DNA of 64,000 nucleotides, from contig NZ_LMUL01000005.1 in assembly GCF_009765965.1 (NCBI RefSeq), forward strand, positions 48,749-112,748, given 5' to 3'. The notes beneath the pieces were generated by a model. That model made no database searches and was not told the origin of the DNA. It worked only from the letters and a program-made list of their open reading frames with translations. Each line of letters opens with the position of its first letter. The stretch's first letter is position 1. Made by a program: the position numbers and the translations under genes. Of the stretch, positions 28,457 to 36,802 are shown in pieces. This DNA is from Caulobacter sp. S45 (GTDB lineage: Bacteria; Pseudomonadota; Alphaproteobacteria; Caulobacterales; Caulobacteraceae).

Positions 28457-28521
28457 CATCATCTATGATGTTTTTTATGTCACATATGATGTATTGACGG
28501 CCTTCATTCAGGCTTTATACG
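28457..28521 (+). promoter_or_regulatory. Promoter with palindromic operator before the truncated gene at 28562
   Basis: TTGACG (28494-28499) and TATACG (28516-28521) are 16 bases apart, a good sigma-70-like promoter. Upstream lie a perfect palindrome CATCAT-CT-ATGATG (28457-28470) and a related half-palindrome TCACATATGATGTA (28480-28493) that abuts the -35. The stretch is AT-rich against the background. Likely binding site of an unknown regulator. Confidence 0.55.
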
Positions 28522-28561
28522 ATCTGACGGTCATGAGGCCGCCACACCCGTTTCGGCGCGC

Positions 28562-28870
28562 GTGACGGAGCAGCTTGGCTTTTTGAGTGGAACCGCGGTG
28601 ATGAAGGTGCTGGCCCACCGCAGTGAGAACGGCCGAAGCGTTCGCGTCGTCGAGTACAGGTTCGACGGGTCACGGCTCTATTTCGAAGGCCCCTCCCTCT
28701 ACACGCACGTCGACGCGAACGGGACCAATCAGCTCGACTACATCGCCGCGATGGGACAGGCGATGGCCGGCAAGCCGAGCGTCCTGCTACTCGGCACCGC
28801 GGGCGGCGCTCTGGCGACCCAACTCAGCCGCGCGGGCGCATCGGTCACAGCCGTCGACGATTGTTCGGCT
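28562..28870 (+). pseudogene. Spermidine-synthase-like methyltransferase, 3' part removed by IS6 element
   Basis: About 103 codons remain. RVVEYRFDGSRLYFEGPSLYTHVDANG and LDYIAAMGQAMAGKPSVLLLGTAGGALATQLSRAGASVTAVD match the start of a SAM-binding Rossmann domain in the SpeE-like group (motif LLLGTAGG). The frame then runs into the IS6 end and stops at 28975. No downstream half was found in the window. GTG (28562) or ATG (28601) could be the start. Confidence 0.7.
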
Positions 28871-29710
28871 GGGTGCTGTCAGTCCAACGCTAACTCGTCT
28901 CCGCTTGGACGTAGCTCCCCCAAACCCGAACTAGCTCTACCCAACGACCTGCCGCCACTCAGCCAGGGCGGCTGAGCGTCGGTCTTTGTAGGTTGTGCGG
29001 CTGACGAGGTGGCGCTCCTGGCTAAAATGATTGTGCACGGTCCCGTGCACAGAGGCGAAGGTCTGGAGTGTTTTCATCCTCCGAAACCTCAACATGGCCC
29101 GTTCTCGTCGTCGGAAGGGCTGATGGGAGTTCTCAGCCCGGTTGTTGATCCAACGGCCAACCTCCTGACGTTCGGTCCCGCCGATCTCCTTGAGTGCGGC
29201 GCCGTAGGACCGGAGCCCGTCAGTGGCGATCGCTCTCGGTTTGCCGTGACGCTTCATGGCCTTTTTGATGAATTTCAGCGCGGCCGCCTTGTCCCGCTCC
29301 TTGGTGACAAAGGATTCCAGCACCTCGCCCTCGTGGTCGACGGCTCGCCAGAGGTAGCGCATCTCGCCATTGATCTTCACGTAGACCTCGTCGAGGTGCC
29401 AGCGCCAATGGGTGTGCTGGCGCATCGCCTCCACCCGCCTCTTACGAATCTCCGAGGCGAACATCGGACCGAAGCGGGTCCACCACAGCCGCACCGTCTC
29501 GTGGCAAATGTCGATGCCCCGCTCGTGCAGGAGATCCTCCACGTTCCTCAGCGACAGAGGGTATTTGACGTAGAGCATCACCACCAGACGGATCACCTCT
29601 GGCGATGAGTCAAACCAGCGAAACGGATTGGGTGGTGGCTTCCGGCGGGGCATGCCCTTCCCTACCCTCGACCGCGCTCATCGCAAGGTACATTTCACCT
29701 GACAGAGCCC
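28871..29710 (-). mobile_element. IS6-family insertion sequence, copy 1 (840 bp)
   Basis: Ends are GGGTGCTGTCAG (left) and CTGACAGAGCCC (right), an imperfect inverted repeat matching at about 10 of 12 bases. It carries one transposase gene. Copy 2 at 57927 has the same length, orientation and ends. The 8 bases outside the two ends do not match, so no target duplication is seen. Confidence 0.85.
28937..29653 (-). CDS. IS6-family transposase, copy 1
   Basis: 238 residues. DDE catalytic core: the first Asp in HLDEVYVKINGEMRYLWRAVDHEG, the second Asp in TDGLRSYGAAL and the Glu in NRAENSHQPFRRRERAM. An N-terminal HTH (SLRNVEDLLHERGIDICHETVRLW) is present. This is the IS26/IS6100-like replicative transposase type. 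It is intact and nearly identical to the protein of copy 2. Confidence 0.95.
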   Translation of the reverse strand: MPRRKPPPNPFRWFDSSPEVIRLVVMLYVKYPLSLRNVEDLLHERGIDICHETVRLWWTRFGPMFASEIRKRRVEAMRQHTHWRWHLDEVYVKINGEMRYLWRAVDHEGEVLESFVTKERDKAAALKFIKKAMKRHGKPRAIATDGLRSYGAALKEIGGTERQEVGRWINNRAENSHQPFRRRERAMLRFRRMKTLQTFASVHGTVHNHFSQERHLVSRTTYKDRRSAALAEWRQVVG

Positions 29711-29714
29711 CTTT

Positions 29715-29783
29715 CGGCGGGGCATGCCCCTTCCCTACCTCCGGCCGCGATCACCGCAAGGTACATTTCACCTGACAGAGCCC
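29715..29783 (-). mobile_element. Remnant right end of a further IS6-family copy
   Basis: About 69 bases repeat the last 68 bases of the adjacent element: GGGGCATGCCC with the transposase start codon, then CGCAAGGTACATTTCACC and CTGACAGAGCCC. It differs at several bases, so it comes from a related but different copy. Two IS6 right ends therefore stand in tandem. Confidence 0.8.
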
Positions 29784-29821
29784 CGGGGACGACTGAATGA
29801 CAACTCGGGTACGGACCTGGC

Positions 29822-30361
29822 TTAATTGTGCGAACCAACGGAGCGGTTATGTTGATCGCTCGGGCGCAAACGAGCCGAATCCATCTCCAATATATCAATA
29901 TATCTTAGCGTATGCTCATCATCCGCATCTGTTATCATGCGAGCAATCGTAGCTGCCGACTCTGACGTCGCGAAGTCCTCCGAGAAGATTAGCGGCAAGA
30001 TCATGGCTTGATACATTCTGGAAGAGAATGCTATAGATAGCGCGCCAAGGATGTATACCTGCTCTTGAGCGCTCACTCGACCGTCGCGACTGAGAAGAAA
30101 ATCCCGAGCCTTAACTCCATGGCCGATGGCCAAGGCTAGATACAAGTAGTTTCTAACCCCCATCGCTCCTTCCCGTTCGATCCATATGATCATTGAGCGA
30201 CAATCGAGCGAAGGGTGTTTAACGCAGCTTTGGGCGGCTATCTCGCGAACATCCTCGTCACTATTTTCACTTAAACGAAGCACTACTCGCGCTCGTTCAG
30301 CGACTGGCACATGCTCAGCTTGAACGACACGGAGGTCTGCGACAGAGGCATCACTTATCAT
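29822..30361 (-). CDS. Unknown protein directly after the RHS gene, candidate immunity protein
   Basis: 179 residues, no signal peptide, predicted almost wholly helical with a HEAT-like spacing (ARVVLRLSENSDEDVREIAAQS, then YILGALSIAFSSRM, then SAATIARMITDADD). I recognise no named family. The ATG lies one base after the RHS stop, so the pair is translationally coupled. The DNA here is clearly more AT-rich than its neighbours. In polymorphic toxin loci, the gene immediately after the toxin tip encodes its immunity protein; that is the basis of the suggestion. The end lies close to an IS6 remnant. Confidence 0.6.
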   Translation of the reverse strand: MISDASVADLRVVQAEHVPVAERARVVLRLSENSDEDVREIAAQSCVKHPSLDCRSMIIWIEREGAMGVRNYLYLALAIGHGVKARDFLLSRDGRVSAQEQVYILGALSIAFSSRMYQAMILPLIFSEDFATSESAATIARMITDADDEHTLRYIDILEMDSARLRPSDQHNRSVGSHN

Positions 30362-30362
30362 T

Positions 30363-33300
30363 TCAAGTCACCGAGCATACAGCTTGCTTTGGGTCGGTCC
30401 TGCACAAAATTTCTATGTCAACGGTCGGCGGCAAAATGAAAAGGGGCTCCATTCTAAATTTTCCAAGACCGCGAAGCTTATTAATGTTGCGCGCACCGGC
30501 AATTTTTAGCTGTTTGATAATACGCTTTACAAGCTGAGTGTCACCAGCCTTCTTCGCCGCATCCAGCATTTCTTGAAGCTCCTCCACATCGCGAGGAAGC
30601 CCGCTATCCCACTCATTTCCGATTAAGATGATGCCCGGCGGGGGCTGTATTCGCTTCGCCGTCACCGTAATGCCTGGCACCTGCGTTGACCGAGATGTGC
30701 CATCCAATGCTTGCTGCTGTTGTGCATTTTGAACGTTTTGCAGATTTGATAGATTATTAGCGTCAATTTGGTTAAGTATGTCGTTGGGGCTCGTTACAGT
30801 TACCCCCGGAAGCTCGGTGGGGGTGGGCGTGCCGCCTCCCTCAACAGCCGGCTGCGTATCGTCGCCGCTGCTTCCATCCAGGCCCATCGGATCGGCCATG
30901 TTGACCGGGTCCCCGTGGACGTAATTGTACCAGTTCATCCCGTCGCCGTAGCCGATGGGGTCGGTCTGCATGAACCGGCCGAGGGTGGGCGAGTAGGATC
31001 GGGCCATGTTGTCGTACAGCCCGGCCTCGGGTATCCACGGCCGTCCCGCGAACCCGAACCGTCCGAGGTTCGACGGCCCCGGCATGCCATAATCGTCGTA
31101 GGTGTTGATCGCCAACGCCGTCCCCGTGCTGCTCCCCACCGCGATCACCGAGCCGATCTGGTCTTTGAGTAGCCAGCGCCGGTCCGACGTGCCCGCCCCC
31201 TCATACCATACCAGCGGCGTCCCATCCGGCCCAGGCACGTAGCGGCGGAGCAGGTTGTTGTTCCCGTCGCGCTCCTCGGCGATGGCGGCGCCATTATAGG
31301 TGAACCGCGTGGTGGCGCTGCCTGAGGTCTGCACCAGCCGACTCAGCCCGTCATAGGTCAGGCTCGCGGTGTTGACGGTGGTCAGCTTGTTGTCCACCGA
31401 ATACCCGTAGCCGTTTAGCCCATCGGAAGTAAGGTTTCCCTTGCCGTCGTAGCCGAACGTGTAGGGCGACGCGGACGTGATGCGGTTCAATCCATCGATG
31501 CCGTAACCCTGCGCCCCGTTCGTGTAATCGCCAAATTCATAGATGTCGTTGGTGAGACTGCGCACGTTAATCTGGCCGGCGGCGTTGTAGCTGAGGTTGC
31601 CCGACACGTTCTGGCCCGCGTCGCCGCTGAAGCTATGCCCCCAGGCGGCTAAACGGGACAGGCCGTCGTATGCGAAGCCGTCGACCAGCAGGCCTGAGCC
31701 GTAGCTGGCTTGAGTTGGCCGACCGAGGCTATCGTAGCTGTAGGTGGCCAAGACGCCGGGTCCAGAGGTCGCGCCCTGCTCGGCGATCTGCGTGACATGG
31801 CCCACCGCATCGAGCTGATAGTTGACCGCGAAACCGTCTTCCCAGACCAAGCGGTTCAGCTGGCCGGTCGCTGCGTATCCCAAGTACACCGCGCCGTTGA
31901 AATTGTTGGATTCCTCAGCCTTCCGCCCCAGGGCGTCGTAGATCATGGTCGACCCAAATCCGTTGGCGATAGCCGTGGTTATTCTGCCCTTGTTGTCATA
32001 GGTGTAGGTGTGCACGCCATCGTTCAATAGGTTGCCTAGATTGTCGTAACTAAAGGTTCGGCTAGCGCCGTCGCGCGTTCTGAGCCCTGTCAGATTTCCA
32101 TCGGCGTCGTAGGCATAGCTGGCATAGTCGTTGGGGTTCCCCGACCCTGGCGAGTTGGGCGATGGATAGATAGTTGTGATCAACCGGTCGAAACCATCGC
32201 GGCTATAGGTCGTCGCGTTGCCGGCGCCATCCTGAACGATAAAGGGCTGTCCATTCTTAGTATATGACACCACCTGCATATCGTCACGCTGACTGGGCGT
32301 GCCGACGCCGGAGGTCACCGCTGTCACCTCGTCAGCGGCGTCGTAGGTGTACTGGGTGATGCGGTCCGGGCCGTCGCCACCGGCCTGTCCCGCGGCGCAG
32401 GCGCCCGCCACGGTGAAGAAGGCGAGCGCATTCATGCGGACGGCCTTGCAGGTGAGCCGATTGGCGGCGTCATAGGCGTATTGGTGTTCGTTTTGTGCGC
32501 CCGCGCCCGTCTGCTGGTCGTAGTCGACCACTTTGCGGCCCGCGCCGTCATAGCCGTTGGTATGTTCGATCTGCGAGCTGAAGTTCGCCCAGTCGGCGTC
32601 GGATGAACTGTTGACCGTGCCCGCCTCGACCATGGTCACCCGACCGTCGGCGTTATAGGTGAACCGCGTGGCGGCCGGCGTTAGCGGGCCGCTTCCATCC
32701 GGATCGGGCGTGACCATCCCGAGAAGCTCACGATCCGCGTCGTAGCGAAGGCTGGTGACGGCTCCTAGAGCGTCGACCTTGCTGGTGACGTTGCCGAAGA
32801 CGTCGTAGCCGAAGCTTTGGGTGGTGCTGACCGAGTTGTCCCCGGCGGCCGTGGTGACAGCGATGGGCGCGAGGTTCTGATTGGGATCGTAGGTGATGGC
32901 GACCCGCGTCTCATCGGCGGTTCCGACACATGAGGCCGTCGCGTTGCAGCTGGAGACGCCGGTCAGTAGATAGATGGGCGACCCGGCCTGGAATGTGCCG
33001 ACGATGTTGTAGTAGTTGGCCGACATCGGCGTGTAGCTGTAACGGGTCTGGGGCCGCACGCCGTTGGCGCCCGCCGGCTTGGTCACGGTGAGCGCTACGC
33101 CGGTGGTGTTGTCGTAGGTGTAGTCGGTCTCGTTCCCGTTGGCGTCCTTGGTCCATTCCGGCTTGTTGCACCAGACCGTATAGGTGCAGCCGGCGTCATA
33201 GCCCGCCGTGGTGACGATGTCGGCCAGGGGGGAGCCGGGGTAGGGAAAACGGTCGGTCTGGGTGATGTTGCCCCGGCCGTCGTAGGTGTAGCGGACCCCG

Positions 33301-34472
33301 TTTCCCTCGGGATAGGTGATGGTGGTCACGCGACCGAAGCCGTCATAGGCGTAGCTGGTGGTGCGGTTCAGTCCGTCGGCGCTGGAGGTGATGACGCCCA
33401 GGGTCTTGTCCGACACGATGGTGTTGGTGTGCCCGAGGGGATCGGTCACCGTCGTCGTGCGCGTCGAGCCGCTATCGGAATAGCCATAGGTCCAAGTCCC
33501 GGCGGCGGTGGCGTACGAGGTCACCTTGAGGGGCGCCACGGACGTGTCGTAGGTCACGGTATAGCTGTTGCCCGAGGGTGATGTCGTCGTGCGGGAGAGA
33601 TTGGGTGCAGGGTTTGCCGTTGCGCCGAACGTCGTCTGCCTGCCGAGCGGATCGACAAACGTATCTCCCGCAGTGGTGAGATTGGGACTCGTATAGGACA
33701 CCGCATCCCAATTTTGCGAATAAGTGCAGCCTATGGGCGAATAGCAGGGGTCGTAACGGTTGTTTACCGCCACAACCTTCAGGTCGACGCCTGTATAATT
33801 GGTTGGCGAAGGCGGCGCCGCGGAATTATATGAGCTGAGCTGATATTGAATCGAATATCCACGATTGCTGTAAACGCCAGTTAAATATACGAGTCCGGTC
33901 GAGTTTGCTCCCGAGTAGGTTTGATAATTGTAAATCAGGCTTTCGCCTGTTGGCTTCGTCAGCAGTTCGATGCGCGCGACGTAGTTGGGGCTATTGTTGA
34001 AGTTTCCGAATGTGGCGACCGTCCCGTCTCGCATCGTGTAGGTGAAGCTGTATTGGCTGGGGCTGGCGGCGTTGCCAGTGGTCGGATCGCGGTGCGGAAG
34101 CACACCCGTCAGGGTGGACCCGCTGCCTTGATTGTTGGTGAAAACCGGCGCAGCGGCGGTGCCGGAGAAGGTGAAGGATTCCGAGGCCGTAGCCATGTTG
34201 ACCGTATAGATCGAGCCGTTGACGGTGATCTCGCCGTAGAAGTTGTCGCTGCCCTGCGCGCCCATATAGGAACGCGACAGAGCGCCAGCGCCTTGGCCGA
34301 CCGACACCTGAGCGCTTGACGCCAGAAACTGCCCCGTGATCAGGTCGACGCCGTTCCCATCGACCGCAGGATGCACGGGCGGAATCGGGGCCACGATCAC
34401 TTGAGCCGTCGCTGCGCTGCCAATGAGCAGCGCACACCCGAGCGCGCTCAGGCTCACACCCCATCGCCACAT
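30363..34472 (-). CDS. Secreted RHS/YD-repeat protein with variable C-terminal tip
   Basis: 1369 residues. A Sec signal (GCALLIGSAATAQV) is followed by a DUF6531-like start (HPAVDGNGVDLITGQFL) and many YD repeats (YDGRGNITQT, YDAANRLTC, YDALGRKAEES, YDGLSRLV). The RHS core ends YSPTLGRFMQTDPIGYGDGMNWYNYVHGDPVNMADPMGL. The last 171 residues form a separate tip: a Pro/Thr linker, two PG(V/I)TVT motifs, a Gln/Asn-rich spacer and a charged helical end finishing in two cysteines. I recognise no toxin fold there. Tip codons are more AT-rich than the core. The ATG at 34472 follows GGGGGCGG and begins the signal peptide; the upstream in-frame extension does not. Confidence 0.88.
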   Translation of the reverse strand: MWRWGVSLSALGCALLIGSAATAQVIVAPIPPVHPAVDGNGVDLITGQFLASSAQVSVGQGAGALSRSYMGAQGSDNFYGEITVNGSIYTVNMATASESFTFSGTAAAPVFTNNQGSGSTLTGVLPHRDPTTGNAASPSQYSFTYTMRDGTVATFGNFNNSPNYVARIELLTKPTGESLIYNYQTYSGANSTGLVYLTGVYSNRGYSIQYQLSSYNSAAPPSPTNYTGVDLKVVAVNNRYDPCYSPIGCTYSQNWDAVSYTSPNLTTAGDTFVDPLGRQTTFGATANPAPNLSRTTTSPSGNSYTVTYDTSVAPLKVTSYATAAGTWTYGYSDSGSTRTTTVTDPLGHTNTIVSDKTLGVITSSADGLNRTTSYAYDGFGRVTTITYPEGNGVRYTYDGRGNITQTDRFPYPGSPLADIVTTAGYDAGCTYTVWCNKPEWTKDANGNETDYTYDNTTGVALTVTKPAGANGVRPQTRYSYTPMSANYYNIVGTFQAGSPIYLLTGVSSCNATASCVGTADETRVAITYDPNQNLAPIAVTTAAGDNSVSTTQSFGYDVFGNVTSKVDALGAVTSLRYDADRELLGMVTPDPDGSGPLTPAATRFTYNADGRVTMVEAGTVNSSSDADWANFSSQIEHTNGYDGAGRKVVDYDQQTGAGAQNEHQYAYDAANRLTCKAVRMNALAFFTVAGACAAGQAGGDGPDRITQYTYDAADEVTAVTSGVGTPSQRDDMQVVSYTKNGQPFIVQDGAGNATTYSRDGFDRLITTIYPSPNSPGSGNPNDYASYAYDADGNLTGLRTRDGASRTFSYDNLGNLLNDGVHTYTYDNKGRITTAIANGFGSTMIYDALGRKAEESNNFNGAVYLGYAATGQLNRLVWEDGFAVNYQLDAVGHVTQIAEQGATSGPGVLATYSYDSLGRPTQASYGSGLLVDGFAYDGLSRLAAWGHSFSGDAGQNVSGNLSYNAAGQINVRSLTNDIYEFGDYTNGAQGYGIDGLNRITSASPYTFGYDGKGNLTSDGLNGYGYSVDNKLTTVNTASLTYDGLSRLVQTSGSATTRFTYNGAAIAEERDGNNNLLRRYVPGPDGTPLVWYEGAGTSDRRWLLKDQIGSVIAVGSSTGTALAINTYDDYGMPGPSNLGRFGFAGRPWIPEAGLYDNMARSYSPTLGRFMQTDPIGYGDGMNWYNYVHGDPVNMADPMGLDGSSGDDTQPAVEGGGTPTPTELPGVTVTSPNDILNQIDANNLSNLQNVQNAQQQQALDGTSRSTQVPGITVTAKRIQPPPGIILIGNEWDSGLPRDVEELQEMLDAAKKAGDTQLVKRIIKQLKIAGARNINKLRGLGKFRMEPLFILPPTVDIEILCRTDPKQAVCSVT

Positions 34473-34641
34473 ACCGCCCCCAAAATGTGCGCGCCCTAAG
34501 TTCGCGCCATCCGCGCCCCCCGGCCGCATGCAATCTAGCTTGACAGTTTCGGGAGGCAAGGCCAAAACTGCGTCGCGGTTGAGTATTTGGAGTAGTCTGG
34601 GCACTATGCACTTAGCGTGATGAAGATAAAACCATATACCT

Positions 34642-34667
34642 ACTGTGAATTTTACGTAAATCGCAGT
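34642..34667. promoter_or_regulatory. Imperfect inverted repeat in the divergent region before the RHS gene
   Basis: ACTGTGAATTT and AAATCGCAGT are near-complementary arms around TACGT, in an AT-rich 245-base gap between the RHS gene (-) and the + gene at 34718. Possible operator; weak evidence. Confidence 0.3.
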
Positions 34668-34717
34668 GTTTAGCATCGACAATCTAATATTAGCCCACAA
34701 AAGGCGGAGTTATTTCT

Positions 34718-35101
34718 ATGATTGTCGCTACACTCTTAGCGGCCATCGCAGCCGTTAGCTCCGCGACGCCGTCGTCAGCTCTGCCGATGTTGAAATTCGT
34801 GTGCACGGGGACGCAGACCTCATCGCGCAGCGACGTTGCAGGCAAAATCCAGATGCCCTGGAAGCGAAGCTATCGCATCAATCAAAAGACGCTCATGGCC
34901 TGCACGGCCGTCTGTCGTGGAACCCATGTTGAGCTTTCCGCTCAGAAAGTTGTCTTCCGGAGCCTGGACGACGGGCGCCTCTCACAGCCGCTCACCCTGG
35001 ACCGCGCCTCGATGAATGTCGTTGGTCATCAAGTGACCCCGCTCGGCCTAAAGGTCACCCTCACCGTCGACACAACTGGTCAGTGCGCGCCAGCCGCCTA
35101 G
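34718..35101 (+). CDS. Small secreted protein of unknown function
   Basis: 127 residues with an N-terminal signal (MIVATLLAAIAAVSSATPSSA). Three to four Cys remain in the mature part (KFVCTGTQT, MACTAVCRG, TGQCAPAA), which could form disulfides. GGCGGAG lies nine bases upstream. The end overlaps the start of the next gene by 19 bases, so the two may be translated together. I do not recognise the family. Nearby RHS and TonB-like genes suggest a cell-envelope role, but that is only context. Confidence 0.65.
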   Translation: MIVATLLAAIAAVSSATPSSALPMLKFVCTGTQTSSRSDVAGKIQMPWKRSYRINQKTLMACTAVCRGTHVELSAQKVVFRSLDDGRLSQPLTLDRASMNVVGHQVTPLGLKVTLTVDTTGQCAPAA

Positions 35102-35865
35102 GCCGCCGAAGTTGCGATGGGGAGATCGTCATTCGCAGACCGCGTCTACCTGCCTTAAGCCTGACGATAGGGATTGGACGTCGAGCGAAGCGTTGGCGCC
35201 GTCCCGCCGGTCGCGTCGGGGCTGCCGGCGCGGCGATTACACTGCACGGGCTCCTGTTGTTGGTGCTTCTGCAGGCGGCGAGGGGCGCCTTGATGACCGG
35301 CGGGGTGGCCGGTGATGATCGTGGTGTGCTCGCCGTCAGCATGATCCGCGATCTGCCTGGAGATCGGCCCGACGCCGCCGGCCGCTCGACACTCAGTTCC
35401 ACGCCGCGGGACACCGGCGCTACAGATGCCAACACCTCCGATCAACCGGCGCCAGACACCTCCAGCGAGACGGCCGCTCAGAAGGACTCTGCAGCCGGCG
35501 CCCGGCAGGCCTTGGCCGACGCCCACGCCTTGACCGACGGCCCGGAGAAACCGGCGCTCGATCAACCCAATCCATGGTCCCAGGCCTCTTTCCTGGCCCA
35601 ACACGATCAATATGCCTCGTCGCTCTGGCGGGACGTCGCGCCCTGCTGGAAGGCCGCGACCCATTCAGGCGGGATCAGTGTTCGTGTAGTGTTGGATCAA
35701 GACGGCAATCTCATGCGCGCCGACCTGCTACGCGACCACAGCGTCTCCGGACCGGCCCTGGACGAAGAGGCGCTCGACAGCGCGATTGACGCGCTTCAGG
35801 CCTGCGGACCCTACAAGCGATACAGCGGAGCGTCTCGCACCTATGACGTCCGATTCCCTGGCTGA
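35083..35865 (+). CDS. Membrane-anchored TonB/TolA-like protein
   Basis: 260 residues from a GTG that overlaps the preceding gene. A basic N-terminus and one membrane helix (GAAGAAITLHGLLLLVLLQA) are followed by a disordered Ser/Thr/Ala/Asp linker. The C-terminal domain (SLWRDVAPCWKAATHSGGISVRV, LDQDGNLMRADLLRDHSVSG, ALDSAIDALQACGPYKRY) has the form of a TonB/TolA C-terminal domain. It probably spans the periplasm. No other in-frame start keeps the helix. The partner is unknown. Confidence 0.7.
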   Translation: MRASRLGRRSCDGEIVIRRPRLPALSLTIGIGRRAKRWRRPAGRVGAAGAAITLHGLLLLVLLQAARGALMTGGVAGDDRGVLAVSMIRDLPGDRPDAAGRSTLSSTPRDTGATDANTSDQPAPDTSSETAAQKDSAAGARQALADAHALTDGPEKPALDQPNPWSQASFLAQHDQYASSLWRDVAPCWKAATHSGGISVRVVLDQDGNLMRADLLRDHSVSGPALDEEALDSAIDALQACGPYKRYSGASRTYDVRFPG

Positions 35866-35886
35866 GCGCGGAAGATCGCCGTCGTC

Positions 35887-36432
35887 CTAGGTTCCCGTGT
35901 TCCACACGGCGGCGTTGCTGGCCGAGTAGACAACCAGATTTCCGTCCGTCTGGAGAGCGAGGTAGGCGCCTGCGTTTCCAGACGTCTGAGAGCTCCAAAG
36001 CGCTTTGGATTGGACATCGTAGAGAACCAGATTGCCGTCGCCCTGCATCACCAGATAGGCGGCCTGCGTCCCGGACGTGGCGCTGCTCCAGAGGGCTCCG
36101 GACGGCCCATAAAGCACCAGGTTCCCATCGCCCTGTAGGACAAGCTCGTAGCGACCATCTTGCGACCACATGGTTTGATTGCGCAGCAACCCTTGGCCAG
36201 CGTTCATCAGGTACAGCGCCGCAGGTGCAGGGAGCGATGCATGCGAAAGGGCGTTTCGGTTGTCGGCGTTGTCACTGAAGTACGCGCCGACCTGCGAAGC
36301 CGTGGTGGACGTCGCCCCGGTCACCCGCCCCTGCGCGTCGTAGAAGTAGTTGGTGGTGCCCGCGCTCACGGGGACAGGCAGCGCCGAAGCGGCCATCAAG
36401 CCGAGCGCGACACAGAGCGTTCTCACCTGCAT
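35887..36432 (-). CDS. Secreted bulb-type mannose lectin with an N-terminal YD repeat
   Basis: 181 residues. The signal peptide ends PVPVSAG. Residues 27 to about 40 (TTNYFYDAQGRVTGAT) are a single RHS-type YD repeat. A B-lectin (GNA-like) beta-prism follows with three sugar-site motifs Q-x-D-x-N-x-V-x-Y: LQGDGNLVLYG, MQGDGNLVLYD and LQTDGNLVVYS, all complete. GGAGG precedes the ATG at 36432. The YD repeat joined to a lectin, so close to a full RHS gene, is unusual. It may bind mannose-type glycans outside the cell. Confidence 0.82.
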   Translation of the reverse strand: MQVRTLCVALGLMAASALPVPVSAGTTNYFYDAQGRVTGATSTTASQVGAYFSDNADNRNALSHASLPAPAALYLMNAGQGLLRNQTMWSQDGRYELVLQGDGNLVLYGPSGALWSSATSGTQAAYLVMQGDGNLVLYDVQSKALWSSQTSGNAGAYLALQTDGNLVVYSASNAAVWNTGT

Positions 36433-36506
36433 GGCCCCCTCCAATCGATCCCTCTTTATGGCTCAGGTTGCAACCTACGCGCAAGGCTAGCTTGGCTGAG
36501 GGTGCG

Positions 36507-36586
36507 CCATCTTTGGATCGCCCCTGCTCTGGAAGAGTGAAATCGGACTGATTTTGCGATCTGTCGGGTTGCGGTCATCGGTCCAG
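36507..36586 (+). repeat. Dispersed repeat of about 80 bp, copy 1
   Basis: Shares CCCCTGCTCT, AAGAGTGAA and TTTGCGATCTGTCGGGTTGC with 60310-60390, with scattered mismatches (about 80 percent by eye). It lies in the 370-base gap 36433-36802, which holds nothing else I can identify. At the other copy it adjoins an ISL3 transposase fragment, so it may be an IS end. Confidence 0.65.
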
Positions 36587-36802
36587 CCTAAACCGTCAGA
36601 ATGAGGGGCCCCTTGGGACCCGATCACCCGCTAAGAGGGTTCGTTTCCACGGCTATCCACAGCCCGACAGTTCCTCACGAAGCCTTGTGTAGCCTAACTG
36701 GAACCGACGTGTGGGACGGAGTTCCACTTTTCGTGTCTGCTGGCGAAACGGCTCAACTGGGACCGCTAGCCCTCTCCACCTTCCCAACCGAGGACGTCGC
36801 CA

